64,000 nucleotides of DNA from Oscillospiraceae bacterium. GTDB taxonomy: Bacteria > Bacillota > Clostridia > Oscillospirales > Oscillospiraceae. The stretch covers positions 59,726-123,725 of the forward strand of contig JAFRDM010000082.1 in NCBI GenBank assembly GCA_017403885.1, given 5' to 3'. The notes under the pieces are model-generated. The model searched no databases. It was not told where the DNA came from and saw nothing but the letters and a program-made list of their open reading frames with translations. This document shows, piece by piece, positions 44,362-52,414 of this stretch. How positions within the stretch are numbered: the first letter of the stretch is position 1; every line of letters starts with the position of its first letter. A program made the translations under genes and the position numbers.

Positions 44362-45561
44362 ATGAGGAGCTTGAGCAGACAGCAGGCGCGGCGGTTCATC
44401 CTCTCGAAGCAGGGCCTTCTGGGCCGCCGTCGTTTCTGCGGCAAGGAGGGCGCGTACGCCTATATCCGTCAGGCGGGCTGTATCCAGTTCGACCCGGTGG
44501 ACATCTGCGGGAAGAACGCCGAGCTGACGCTGCAGTCCCGCGTCGGGGGCTTTCGCAGACAGATGCTGCAGGAGCTCCTGTATCGGGACCGCCGTCTGGT
44601 GGACTATGCCGACAAGGAGCTTTCGATCTTCCCGGCGGAGGACTGGCCGTATTTCTCCGCCTACCGCAGCCGAAGCCGCGCGCTGGGCGCGAGCTTCGCG
44701 GGCCTGGCGGAACTGGAACGGCAGGCTCTCGACCATATCCGGGAAAACGGCCCTGTCTCCGCGGACACCCTTCCCATACACGGGGAGATCTTCTGGCATT
44801 CCTCCATGCACTGGAGCGGGAACTGGCACAAGACCTCTCAGGCCGCGCGCTCCGTTCTGGAGCAGCTTTACACCGACGGCGTTCTGGTGATCCACCACAA
44901 GGAGGGCAGCCGAAAATACTACGATCTGGCCGAGCGCCATCTGGACAGCGCTCTTCTCTCCGCCGAAAACCCCTGTGCGGACGAGGAGGAGCTGCTCTGC
45001 TGGCGGGTACTGCGGCGGATCGGCGCGGTGGGGCTGCTCTGGGATAAAAGTTCTCCCGCCTTTCTGGGCCTCGAGCTCAGCGCCGCCGGCCGCAGGACGG
45101 CCCTTGCGCGGCTGGCGGCGGCCGACGCCGTTCGGCCCGTCCGCATCGAAGGCCTCAAACCGGTATTCTACTACCGCGCCGAGGACGAGGCGCTGATGCA
45201 GTCCGTTCTCGCCGGAACGGCGGATCTTTCCGCGCGCATGGCTTTTCTGGCGCCGCTCGACCCGATGTTGTGGGACAAGGCCATGATCGCGGCACTGTGG
45301 GATTTCCGCTATGCCTGGGAGATCTACACGCCCGCGGACAAGCGTCGATACGGCCCCTATACCCTGCCGATCCTGTACGGCGAGGGCTTTGTGGGCCGCA
45401 TCGACGCCGCCGCGGACCGCAAAAGCGGCGTTCTCCGTGTCAGAGGGCTCTGGTGGGAGCCGGGCATCCGGCAGACGAAAACGCTGCAGAGCGCGCTGGA
45501 TCGCGCGCTGAGGCGCTTCGCCGCCTTCAACGGCTGCACGCGGTACGAGCTCCTCTTCTGA
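44362..45561 (+). CDS. AlkZ/YcaQ-like winged-helix DNA glycosylase
   Basis: 399 residues. HTH_42 family: N-terminal LSRQQARRFILSKQGL with AYIRQAGCIQFDPVDICGKNAELTLQSRV near residue 33 (IQxDP, the family hallmark), RLVDYADKELSIFPAEDWPYF near 78, WHKTSQAARSVLEQLYTDGVL winged helix near 155, and C-terminal FLAPLDPMLWDKAMIAALWDF. Members such as AlkZ excise alkylated or crosslinked bases and unhook interstrand crosslinks. ATG 44362 has GGAGGTG upstream; an in-frame GTG at 44356 overlaps that site. Confidence 0.87.
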   Translation: MRSLSRQQARRFILSKQGLLGRRRFCGKEGAYAYIRQAGCIQFDPVDICGKNAELTLQSRVGGFRRQMLQELLYRDRRLVDYADKELSIFPAEDWPYFSAYRSRSRALGASFAGLAELERQALDHIRENGPVSADTLPIHGEIFWHSSMHWSGNWHKTSQAARSVLEQLYTDGVLVIHHKEGSRKYYDLAERHLDSALLSAENPCADEEELLCWRVLRRIGAVGLLWDKSSPAFLGLELSAAGRRTALARLAAADAVRPVRIEGLKPVFYYRAEDEALMQSVLAGTADLSARMAFLAPLDPMLWDKAMIAALWDFRYAWEIYTPADKRRYGPYTLPILYGEGFVGRIDAAADRKSGVLRVRGLWWEPGIRQTKTLQSALDRALRRFAAFNGCTRYELLF

Positions 45562-45622
45562 CGGGGCGGCAGGCCGAAAACCGTCTCCCCGCGGCCGAAG
45601 GCCTTGATCTCCTTTGCTTTTG

Positions 45623-45651
45623 TTGACTTCCCCGGATGCGGGTGATAGAAT
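45623..45651 (+). promoter_or_regulatory. Promoter of the aconitase X operon
   Basis: TTGACT (45623-45628), 17 bases, TAGAAT (45646-45651), 69 bases upstream of the TTG start. Confidence 0.7.
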
Positions 45652-45720
45652 ATTTTACAGTGAAAAGCCCGCCAAAAAGCGGCAAAACAAGGAAATATTT
45701 TACAATAAGGAGTGATAAAA

Positions 45721-47001
45721 TTGATCCTGACACCGGAGCAGCAGGCCCTGCTGGACGGCTCCCGGGGCGAGACCATGGCGAAGGTCGTCAAGACGCTCGT
45801 GATGTACGGCGACGCCTTTGGCGCCGAGCGGATGGTCCCCGTGACGAGCCGATACGGCCACACGGTCATTTCCTTCGGCCTCAAGGCCATCAAGCCGGTT
45901 TACGAGCTGTATGACCAGCTGCTGGACGGCGGTCTCGCGAGCGCGCAGAAATTTACCGCCGACCCCAGGCCGCTCGATCCCAAGGTCCCCTCCTCCCTGC
46001 TGGAGGACATCGTGTTCAAGAAGATCATGTACACCGACCAGAAACCCTACGAGGAGCAGCTGCGCCGCCTGGGCATCACCTCCGACGACGGCTACACCTG
46101 CACCTGCTATCTCGACGAGGTCGGCAACAAGCCCAACGAGGGCGAGGTGCTCTCCTGGGCCGAGAGCTCGGCCGTCGTGTACGCCAATTCGGTGCTCGGC
46201 GCGCGCTGCAACCGCAATTCCGGCATCATCGAGCTGATGGGCTCGATCGCCGGCTTCGTGCCGGAGTTCGGCCTGCTGACAGACGAGGGCCGCAAGGCGA
46301 GCTGGGTCGTCGAGGTCAGATGCTCGAAGCGCCCGGAGGCCCAGCTGCTCGGCTCGGCCGTCGGCATGAAGGTCATGGAGGACGTGCCCTACGTCAAAGG
46401 GCTCGACCGCTGGCTCGGCACCGAGCTGACCGACGAGGCCTGCGCCTATCTCAAGGACTTCGGCGCCGCCACGGCCTCGAACGGCGCGGTGGGGCTCTAC
46501 CATATCGAAAACCTGACGCCCGAAGCAAAAAAGCAGGGCGAGGCGCTCCTGCGCGAAGGCGCGCAGCTTTACGTCATCGACGACGCCGAGCTCGAGCGCG
46601 TGAAGCAGAGCTATCCCGTCGTTTGGAAGGACCCGGAGGCGAAGCCGCAGCTGTGCTTCATCGGCTGCCCGCATCTGTCGACCTCTCAGCTGATCTCCTG
46701 GGCCGACCGGATCGAAGCCGCGCTGCGCGAAAACGGCCTCGGCAAGGTCACGGTGCCGACGGTCTTCACGGCTTCGGCGCCCGTGCTCAAGGCGCTGGAA
46801 AAGACGGTCTACGCCTCGAAGCTGCGCTCCTACGGCGTGATCCTCAGCTACATCTGCCCGCTGATGTACATGAACAATCCTCTCTGCAAGAAGAAGGCGG
46901 TCATCACCTGCTCGAACAAGCTGCGCACCTATACCAGCGCGCGCTACTACACCGAGGATGAGATCCTCGCGATCATCACGGCAAAGGAGGCGGCAAAATG
47001 A
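45721..47001 (+). CDS. Aconitase X catalytic (large) subunit
   Basis: 426 residues from the TTG at 45721, which has AAGGAG 10 bases upstream; an earlier in-frame GTG at 45712 overlaps that site. DUF521/AcnX features include ILTPEQQALLDGSRGETMAKV, Fe-S cysteines in the YTCTCYLDEVGNKP and GARCNRNSGIIEL segments, FIGCPHLSTSQLISWA near 315, and the C-terminal YICPLMYMNNPLC. Characterised AcnX enzymes dehydrate cis-3-hydroxy-L-proline or phosphomevalonate. The separate small subunit overlaps by four bases, the two-subunit form. The substrate here is unknown. Confidence 0.9.
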   Translation: MILTPEQQALLDGSRGETMAKVVKTLVMYGDAFGAERMVPVTSRYGHTVISFGLKAIKPVYELYDQLLDGGLASAQKFTADPRPLDPKVPSSLLEDIVFKKIMYTDQKPYEEQLRRLGITSDDGYTCTCYLDEVGNKPNEGEVLSWAESSAVVYANSVLGARCNRNSGIIELMGSIAGFVPEFGLLTDEGRKASWVVEVRCSKRPEAQLLGSAVGMKVMEDVPYVKGLDRWLGTELTDEACAYLKDFGAATASNGAVGLYHIENLTPEAKKQGEALLREGAQLYVIDDAELERVKQSYPVVWKDPEAKPQLCFIGCPHLSTSQLISWADRIEAALRENGLGKVTVPTVFTASAPVLKALEKTVYASKLRSYGVILSYICPLMYMNNPLCKKKAVITCSNKLRTYTSARYYTEDEILAIITAKEAAK

Positions 47002-47438
47002 GGCAGTTCAAAGGACGCGTCATCGTTCCCGGCACCTGCTCGGCCGAGGCGCTCGTCAGCCGCGGCGGCTTCAACACGCTCGCGAGCTATCAGATGGCCC
47101 TGATGTTCGGCGACAAAGCCGTCAAGTGCGGTGATCAGAACAATCCCGACATCTACAAAAAACCGATGCTGGGCAAGGCGCTGTGCCTGCCGATGACCAT
47201 CGGCTCGACGACCGGCGGCATGATCCTCTATGCAGCCTGCTCGATGGGCAAGCAGCCTGCCTGCATGCTTTTCTCCGAGCCGATCGACTCGCTGGCCGCC
47301 TCCGGCGCGATCCTCGGCGACGTGTGGACCGAGGCAAAGATGCCCGTCGTCGACACCCTCGGCGGGGAATTCCTCGACTATGTCCGGAGCGGCATGACCG
47401 TCACCGTCAAGGAGGACGGCGTGGTCGAGGTGGAGTAG
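46998..47438 (+). CDS. Aconitase X small subunit (DUF126)
   Basis: 146 residues. Swivelling-domain subunit: FKGRVIVPGTCSAEALVS at the start, NPDIYKKPMLGKALCLPMTIGSTTGGMIL near residue 48 (catalytic Ser region G-S-T-T-G-G), and a C-terminal EFLDYVRSGMTVTVKEDG. It joins the large subunit to form the active site. The start overlaps the large-subunit stop (ATGA). A strong terminator follows. Confidence 0.9.
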   Translation: MRQFKGRVIVPGTCSAEALVSRGGFNTLASYQMALMFGDKAVKCGDQNNPDIYKKPMLGKALCLPMTIGSTTGGMILYAACSMGKQPACMLFSEPIDSLAASGAILGDVWTEAKMPVVDTLGGEFLDYVRSGMTVTVKEDGVVEVE

Positions 47439-47450
47439 CTTTCCGCCTCC

Positions 47451-47499
47451 GAGCAAGCGAAAGCTCCCCGTTTTCACGGGGAGCTTTCGCTTGCTCCTT
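47451..47499. terminator. Terminator between AcnX genes and the ThiF-like gene
   Basis: GAGCAAGCGAAAGCTCCCCGT, loop TTTC, ACGGGGAGCTTTCGCTTGCTC, then CTTT. A 21-bp perfect stem between convergent genes; its core recurs at 54864-54890. Confidence 0.85.
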
Positions 47500-48167
47500 T
47501 ACAGCTTTATATGCTGAAGGTCAATCCTCTCCAGGTCGAAGCTGTACAGCCGTCCCGGCTCGACCCGTCTGCCGCACAGGAAGCGGACGCACAGCGCCGC
47601 CTCCATCGCCGCGCCGAGCGCGCAGGTGAAGGGCAGCACGCTCCTGTCTTCCTGCACATGATCCTCCGGATAGAGTTTATCCGGAAAGCCGTCGCCCGGA
47701 AGGGACAGAGCGGCCTGCGCGACCCAGCCGCCTACCGCGCCGAAAACATAGGGGATACCCTGTCGGTCGCACTCCGCTTTCAAAAGGCGGCGGCTCTCCA
47801 CATTGTCCAGCGCGTCCAGCGCCGCGTCGCAGCCGCGCAGCAGGCCCGGCAGCGTCTTTCCGTCGAGGCGGCATATGTGCCCTGTGAAGCGGCAGTCCGG
47901 CGCGACGAGCGCGGCGCGCTCGGCGGCCGCCGCGGCCTTGAAGCGGCCGAGGCTTTCCTCCGTGCACCAAAGCTGCCGGTTGAGGTTTGAGCGCGCAAAG
48001 CGCTCCGGGTCGGCGACGACGAGCTCTCCGACGCCGAGGCGCAGCAGATATTCCGCGAGATAGCCGCCCAAGCCGCCGCAGCCCGCGATCAGCAGCTTTT
48101 TTTCGCGCAGCGCGGCGAGTTCTTTTTCCTCCAGCGCGCCGAGACTGCGGATAAAGCGTTCGTCCAT
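47499..48167 (-). CDS. ThiF/MoeB/HesA-family adenylyltransferase
   Basis: 222 residues. E1-like fold: ATP loop LIAGCGGLGGYLAEYL near residue 28, catalytic Arg in FARSNLNRQLWCTEESLG near 58, DALDNVESRRLL near 115, and a C-terminal region lacking the CxxC zinc pairs of full MoeB. Such enzymes adenylate the Gly-Gly end of small sulfur carriers. A MoaD/ThiS-like protein with a GG terminus is encoded 6.4 kb away, at the end of the divergent operon, and is the obvious partner, since no thi or moa cluster is nearby. That pairing is inferred. Confidence 0.87.
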   Translation of the reverse strand: MDERFIRSLGALEEKELAALREKKLLIAGCGGLGGYLAEYLLRLGVGELVVADPERFARSNLNRQLWCTEESLGRFKAAAAAERAALVAPDCRFTGHICRLDGKTLPGLLRGCDAALDALDNVESRRLLKAECDRQGIPYVFGAVGGWVAQAALSLPGDGFPDKLYPEDHVQEDRSVLPFTCALGAAMEAALCVRFLCGRRVEPGRLYSFDLERIDLQHIKL

Positions 48168-48195
48168 GCTCTCCGCCTCCTGTTCGTATGTCTGT

Positions 48196-48225
48196 ATTAT
48201 AAGGACTCTGTCTCCGCCCCGTCAA
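48196..48225 (-). promoter_or_regulatory. Promoter of the ThiF-like gene
   Basis: Minus strand TTGACG (48225-48220), 18 bases, TATAAT (48201-48196). The -35 lies 24 bases from that of the divergent operon promoter. Confidence 0.75.
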
Positions 48226-48249
48226 GAATTCATTTCTTCTGCAAAAAAC

Positions 48250-48278
48250 TTGACGGCAAAAGGCGGAGGAAGTATAGT
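48250..48278 (+). promoter_or_regulatory. Promoter of the ene-reductase/AOR operon
   Basis: TTGACG (48250-48255), 17 bases, TATAGT (48273-48278), 36 bases before the GTG start. Same -35 sequence as the divergent promoter, leaving a short shared AT-rich stretch (48226-48249) for a regulator. Confidence 0.75.
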
Positions 48279-48314
48279 TATTTTATACAAAAAAAGCAAG
48301 GAGGAACTGCTTTC

Positions 48315-50393
48315 GTGTATGATCTTCTGCTCTCTCCGATGAAGATCGGCAGCATGACCGTCAAGAACCGCACCGTCATGACGGCTGCGGAATTCTCTTT
48401 GGGCCAGACAAACGGCAAGCCTACCGAGCGGCTGATGGACTACTATGAAGAGCGCGCGAAGGGCGGCGTCGGCATGATCATCCCCGGCATCTGCCGCGTC
48501 AACGACATGGGCGGTGCGTCTACCTTTACGCAGCTGGCGATGAGCCACGACTATCACATCGAGCCGATGCGCGAATTCGCGGGGCGTCTCCACCGTCACG
48601 GCGCGAAGCTGTGCATCCAGCTTCACCACCCCGGCCGACAGGGCATGGCCAGCGCGATCAACTCGCTGCCCCTTGTCATCCCGGTGGCCGACCGCTTCCC
48701 CGGCGTGATGGACCAGGTCTTCAAATGCACGCCGCTGCTGTTGGGGATGGAAGCCAAGGGCATCTGCTTCTCCGTGCAGGCGCCCTCGAAGGTCGAGCCG
48801 GCCAAGCACGGCGCGACGCGCATGCACGCCATGTCGAAACGGGAGATCCGCGGACTCATCAACGACTTCATTGAGGCCGCCGTGCGCTGCCAAAAGGCGG
48901 GCGTCGACTGCGTCGAGCTGCACGCCGGACACGGCTATATCATCCAGCAGTTCCTCTCACCGCACACGAACCGCCGTACGGACGAATACGGCGGCAGCTT
49001 TGAGGGGCGCATGCGCTTTCTTTCCGAGATCATCGAGGGCATCCGCGCGCGCTGCGGCCGCGATTATCCCCTGACCGTGCGCCTGACCGCCGACGAGATG
49101 TACGACCGCGTCGGCCGCCCGGGCGTCGGCTACGATCTGGAATACGGCAAAAGGATCGCCCGGCGGCTCGAGGAGCTGACGGTAGACGCGATCAACGTCA
49201 CCTCCGCCTGCTACGACGCCTACAACTACTGGCTCGAGCCCACCTCCTTCGAGCCCGGCTGGCGCAGGTATCTCGCCCGCGAGATCAAGAGCGTCGTGTC
49301 CATTCCGGTCATCGCCGCGAACGTCATCCGCACGCCCGAACAGGCCGAGCGGCAGCTCGAGGAGGGCGATCAGGACTTCGTGGCCTCGGCCCGCACCTTC
49401 ATCTGCGACCCGCATTGGGTCGAGAAGGCCGCCTCCGGTCATCCCGAGGACATTCGCCGCTGCATCGGCTGTCTCAACTGCATCCGCTCGTTCATGACGA
49501 ACGCGGGCGTGGGCAAGCCGGGAGAGTGCGCGCTGAATATGTCCGTGGCGCGCGAGAGGACGTATTTCCATATGCCGCGCGACGGCGGACAAAGAAAGAT
49601 CCTCGTCATCGGCGCCGGGCCGGCGGGCCTGACCGCGGCCCAGACGCTGGCAATGCGCGGCTTTGACGTGAGCGTGTATGAAAAGGCCGAAAAGCCCGGC
49701 GGACAGGTCATTACCGCCGCGGAATGCCATCTCAAGGACAAGCTCTACTGGTGCATCGAGGACTTGATGACCGCGGCCCGCAAGGCCGGCGCGGAGATCC
49801 GCCTCGGCGCTGAGCTCAGCGCGCGGGAGATCGCGGACATGGACCCCTGGGGCGTGGTCGTCGCCACCGGCGGCGAGCCGGTCCGTCCCCGTTCGATCGA
49901 GGGCATCGACGGCGAGAACGTCTTTACCGCGCCGCAGATCATCCACCGCGAAAAGGTGCTGCGCGATGCAAGGGTCGTCGTCGCGGGCTCCGGCATGACG
50001 GGGCTTGAGACGGCGGAGATCCTCTGCGAGACCGGCAATCAGGTCACCGTCATCGAGATGGCGGATGAGATCGCGCCGGGCAACTGGTTCCAGCTCACCG
50101 ACGACGAAATGGAGCGTCTGGGCAGGACCGACACGCGCTTTGAAACCGGCACGAAGCTGCTCGCCGTGGACGGCGGAGGCGTCACGGTCGAAGATGTGAA
50201 GAGCGGCGAGCGCCGCCGGATCGAGGCCGATTACCTGGTGCTTTCGCTGGGCGTGAAGCCCGCGGGGGATCTGGCGCGGCAGCTCGACAGGCTCAGCGTC
50301 CGGCGCATCTGGCGCGTGGGCGACGCGCTGCAGAGCGGCACGATCGCCGACGCCTGTCACAGCGCCTACGATACCGTGATGTCGATCAAATAA
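48315..50393 (+). CDS. FMN/FAD/4Fe-4S ene-reductase (2-enoate reductase/BaiCD/FadH type)
   Basis: 692 residues. N-terminal old-yellow-enzyme barrel (MKIGSMTVKNRTVMTAAEF; substrate/FMN loop KLCIQLHHPGRQGMA near 103; ELHAGHGYIIQQFLSPHTNRRTDEYGGS near 200), 4Fe-4S cysteines CIGCLNCIRS with downstream GECALN near 385-405, then FAD-binding ILVIGAGPAGLTAAQTLA near 428 and NAD-binding VVVAGSGMTGLETAEIL near 553. It reduces activated C=C bonds of enones, enoates or enoyl-CoAs. Start is GTG 48315 after AAGGAGG. First gene of a tightly packed six-gene operon. Confidence 0.9.
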   Translation: MYDLLLSPMKIGSMTVKNRTVMTAAEFSLGQTNGKPTERLMDYYEERAKGGVGMIIPGICRVNDMGGASTFTQLAMSHDYHIEPMREFAGRLHRHGAKLCIQLHHPGRQGMASAINSLPLVIPVADRFPGVMDQVFKCTPLLLGMEAKGICFSVQAPSKVEPAKHGATRMHAMSKREIRGLINDFIEAAVRCQKAGVDCVELHAGHGYIIQQFLSPHTNRRTDEYGGSFEGRMRFLSEIIEGIRARCGRDYPLTVRLTADEMYDRVGRPGVGYDLEYGKRIARRLEELTVDAINVTSACYDAYNYWLEPTSFEPGWRRYLAREIKSVVSIPVIAANVIRTPEQAERQLEEGDQDFVASARTFICDPHWVEKAASGHPEDIRRCIGCLNCIRSFMTNAGVGKPGECALNMSVARERTYFHMPRDGGQRKILVIGAGPAGLTAAQTLAMRGFDVSVYEKAEKPGGQVITAAECHLKDKLYWCIEDLMTAARKAGAEIRLGAELSAREIADMDPWGVVVATGGEPVRPRSIEGIDGENVFTAPQIIHREKVLRDARVVVAGSGMTGLETAEILCETGNQVTVIEMADEIAPGNWFQLTDDEMERLGRTDTRFETGTKLLAVDGGGVTVEDVKSGERRRIEADYLVLSLGVKPAGDLARQLDRLSVRRIWRVGDALQSGTIADACHSAYDTVMSIK

Positions 50394-50429
50394 AACGTAG
50401 CAATATATCGAACGGAGGGTGTTTTTGTT

Positions 50430-51266
50430 TTGGAAAACCATAAAAACGTCGTCGTGACCGGCGCCTCTTCCGGCATCGGCAAGTCCATCATGGAGGAGCT
50501 GCTCGCGCAGAACAGGGACTGCCGCGTCCTCGCGGCCTGCCGCCGCGCGGAGATGATCGCCGACTACGGCGAGCGGGTGATCCCCTTCTCCTGCGACCTG
50601 AGCACGAAGGAGGGCGTGGACGCGCTCTTCGCCAAGGCCGAGGAGGTCTTCGACGGACACATCGACCTGTTCTTCTGCAACGCGGGCGCGCCGTACTACG
50701 AGCGCTTCGACTACGAGGACTGGGACCGCATCAGCCACATCTTCGACCTCAACACCGTGGGGCACATCTACACCTATTCGAAGTATCTCCACCACCTCGA
50801 CGGCCGCGAGGGCCGTCTGGTCTACACGATCTCGGCCATGGGCGAGATGGCGCTGCCGGGCTACGCGCTCTACGCCGCGACCAAGTTCGCGATGAAGGGC
50901 TTCCAGCAGGCCATCCGCGACGAGACGCCGAAAAATCTGCAGATCTCCTGCATCTACCCCGTCTCGACGAAGACCAATTTCTTCAACGTCGGCGGCGGCG
51001 GGCGCAAGATGGAGCCGCCCTTCCCCGTCCAGGCGCCCGAGGCGGTCGGCAAGGCCGTGGTCAAGGGCGTCGAAAAGCTCAAAAAGCACATCTATCCCTG
51101 CCCGGTGTACCTGCCGAGCAAGCTGCTGATGAGCGCCGTCCCGCCCGTGAAAAAGCTGTACGTCATGGCACAGCAGGGCAAGCTGCGCCGCTTCGTCAAG
51201 CGCATCGAGGAAGAGAAGCGGGGCGTTGTGGAAAACATCAAGCTCGAGCACGAGATCAGAAAGTGA
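50430..51266 (+). CDS. Short-chain dehydrogenase/reductase
   Basis: 278 residues. Classical SDR: NAD(P) loop VVVTGASSGIGKSIM near residue 7, FFCNAG near 83, catalytic Ser in YTISAMGEM near 132 and YALYAATKFAMKGF (Tyr/Lys) near 148. The C-terminal part (KKHIYPCPVYLPSKLLMSAVPP) is like the 3-ketodihydrosphingosine/retinol-type SDRs that act on lipids, but no firm substrate call is possible. Start is a TTG at 50430 with GGAGGG 11 bases upstream. It is 36 bases after the ene-reductase. Confidence 0.87.
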   Translation: MENHKNVVVTGASSGIGKSIMEELLAQNRDCRVLAACRRAEMIADYGERVIPFSCDLSTKEGVDALFAKAEEVFDGHIDLFFCNAGAPYYERFDYEDWDRISHIFDLNTVGHIYTYSKYLHHLDGREGRLVYTISAMGEMALPGYALYAATKFAMKGFQQAIRDETPKNLQISCIYPVSTKTNFFNVGGGGRKMEPPFPVQAPEAVGKAVVKGVEKLKKHIYPCPVYLPSKLLMSAVPPVKKLYVMAQQGKLRRFVKRIEEEKRGVVENIKLEHEIRK

Positions 51267-51277
51267 GGGAATAAAGC

Positions 51278-52414
51278 ATGGCAAACATTCACGATATCAG
51301 CCGCAACGCCTTCATGCTGCGCGGACCGCTGGCGAAAAAAGGCTATGACTGGTGGTGGCATTCGCTGACCGCCGAGAACGCCGAGACGGGCGAACAGAAG
51401 CCCTTTTACATCGAATTCTTCTGCTGCAATCCCGCGCGCGCCAAGGATGAGCCCGTCATCGTCTGGAACGACCCGGAAAAGCAGAAGAGCGGGGTCCTGC
51501 CGTCCTATGTCATGGTCAACGTCGGCTTTTGGGGCGAGGACCACGGCCAACTGCACAATTTCTATGCATGGAAGGACGTGAGCCTGCACCCCGACGCGCC
51601 GTATGCGATCTCCTGCGGCGGCTGCACCTGCTCGGAGACGCACACCGAGGGCCGCGTCGTCGTGACTGAGGCGCAGCGCGACGCCCACCCCGAGTGGATG
51701 TGCGACGCCGGCGAAATGAGCTGGAAGCTCGACATCGACAAAAAGATCGCCTTCCACGTCGGCTACGGCGCGGGCAAGTTCTTCCGCGACGTCAACGCCT
51801 TTGAGATGTTCTGGCACGCCGAGGGCATGAAGACGAAGTACTCCGGCGAGATCGTCCTCAACGGCGTGAAGTACGTCGTCCGGCCCGAGACCTGCAACGG
51901 ATACGCCGACAAGAACTGGGGCGGCGACTTCACCTCGCCCTGGGTGTGGCTGTCGAGCAACAATCTGCGCAGCCGCATCACCGGCAAGAAGCTCGAGAAT
52001 TCCGTGTTCAACATCGGCGGCGGCAGGCCGAAGGTCGGCCCCGTGGCGCTGGAGAGAAAGCTCCTCGGCGAATTCTACTACGAGGGCAAGGATTACGAGT
52101 TCAACTTCTCCAAGTTCTGGACGCTCTCGGGCACGAAATTCGACTGCGAGGAGACCGAGGACGAGATCCGCTGGCACGTCGTGCAGACCACGGCGACGGC
52201 GAAGCTGGACACCGAGATCCGCTGCCTCAAGCGCGACATGCTCAACATCAACTACGAGGCGCCGACCGGTCTCAAGCGCCACAACCGCCTGTGGAACGGC
52301 GGCAACGGCACCGGCGTGCTGAAGCTCTATAAGCGCGGCGTGGGCAAATGGGTGCTCATCGACGAGGTCGAGGCAGTCGGCATCGGCTGCGAGTACGGCG
52401 AATACGACAGATAA
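51278..52414 (+). CDS. Tocopherol-cyclase-like protein
   Basis: 378 residues, no signal peptide or membrane helix. The central CNGYADKNWGGDFTSPWVWLSSNNL resembles the hallmark YAEKNWG-x3-FP-x3-W-x-W-x-Q-x-N block of plant and cyanobacterial tocopherol cyclases; the flanks are beta-rich with many Trp/Tyr/Phe, as in the lipocalin-like barrels of tocopherol cyclase, CrtC and AttH. Such barrels bind large hydrophobic ligands. Starts 11 bases after the SDR and ends with a one-base overlap (TAATG) with the AOR gene, so it is part of the pathway. Activity is unknown; hydratase, cyclase or carrier roles are possible. Confidence 0.65.
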   Translation: MANIHDISRNAFMLRGPLAKKGYDWWWHSLTAENAETGEQKPFYIEFFCCNPARAKDEPVIVWNDPEKQKSGVLPSYVMVNVGFWGEDHGQLHNFYAWKDVSLHPDAPYAISCGGCTCSETHTEGRVVVTEAQRDAHPEWMCDAGEMSWKLDIDKKIAFHVGYGAGKFFRDVNAFEMFWHAEGMKTKYSGEIVLNGVKYVVRPETCNGYADKNWGGDFTSPWVWLSSNNLRSRITGKKLENSVFNIGGGRPKVGPVALERKLLGEFYYEGKDYEFNFSKFWTLSGTKFDCEETEDEIRWHVVQTTATAKLDTEIRCLKRDMLNINYEAPTGLKRHNRLWNGGNGTGVLKLYKRGVGKWVLIDEVEAVGIGCEYGEYDR

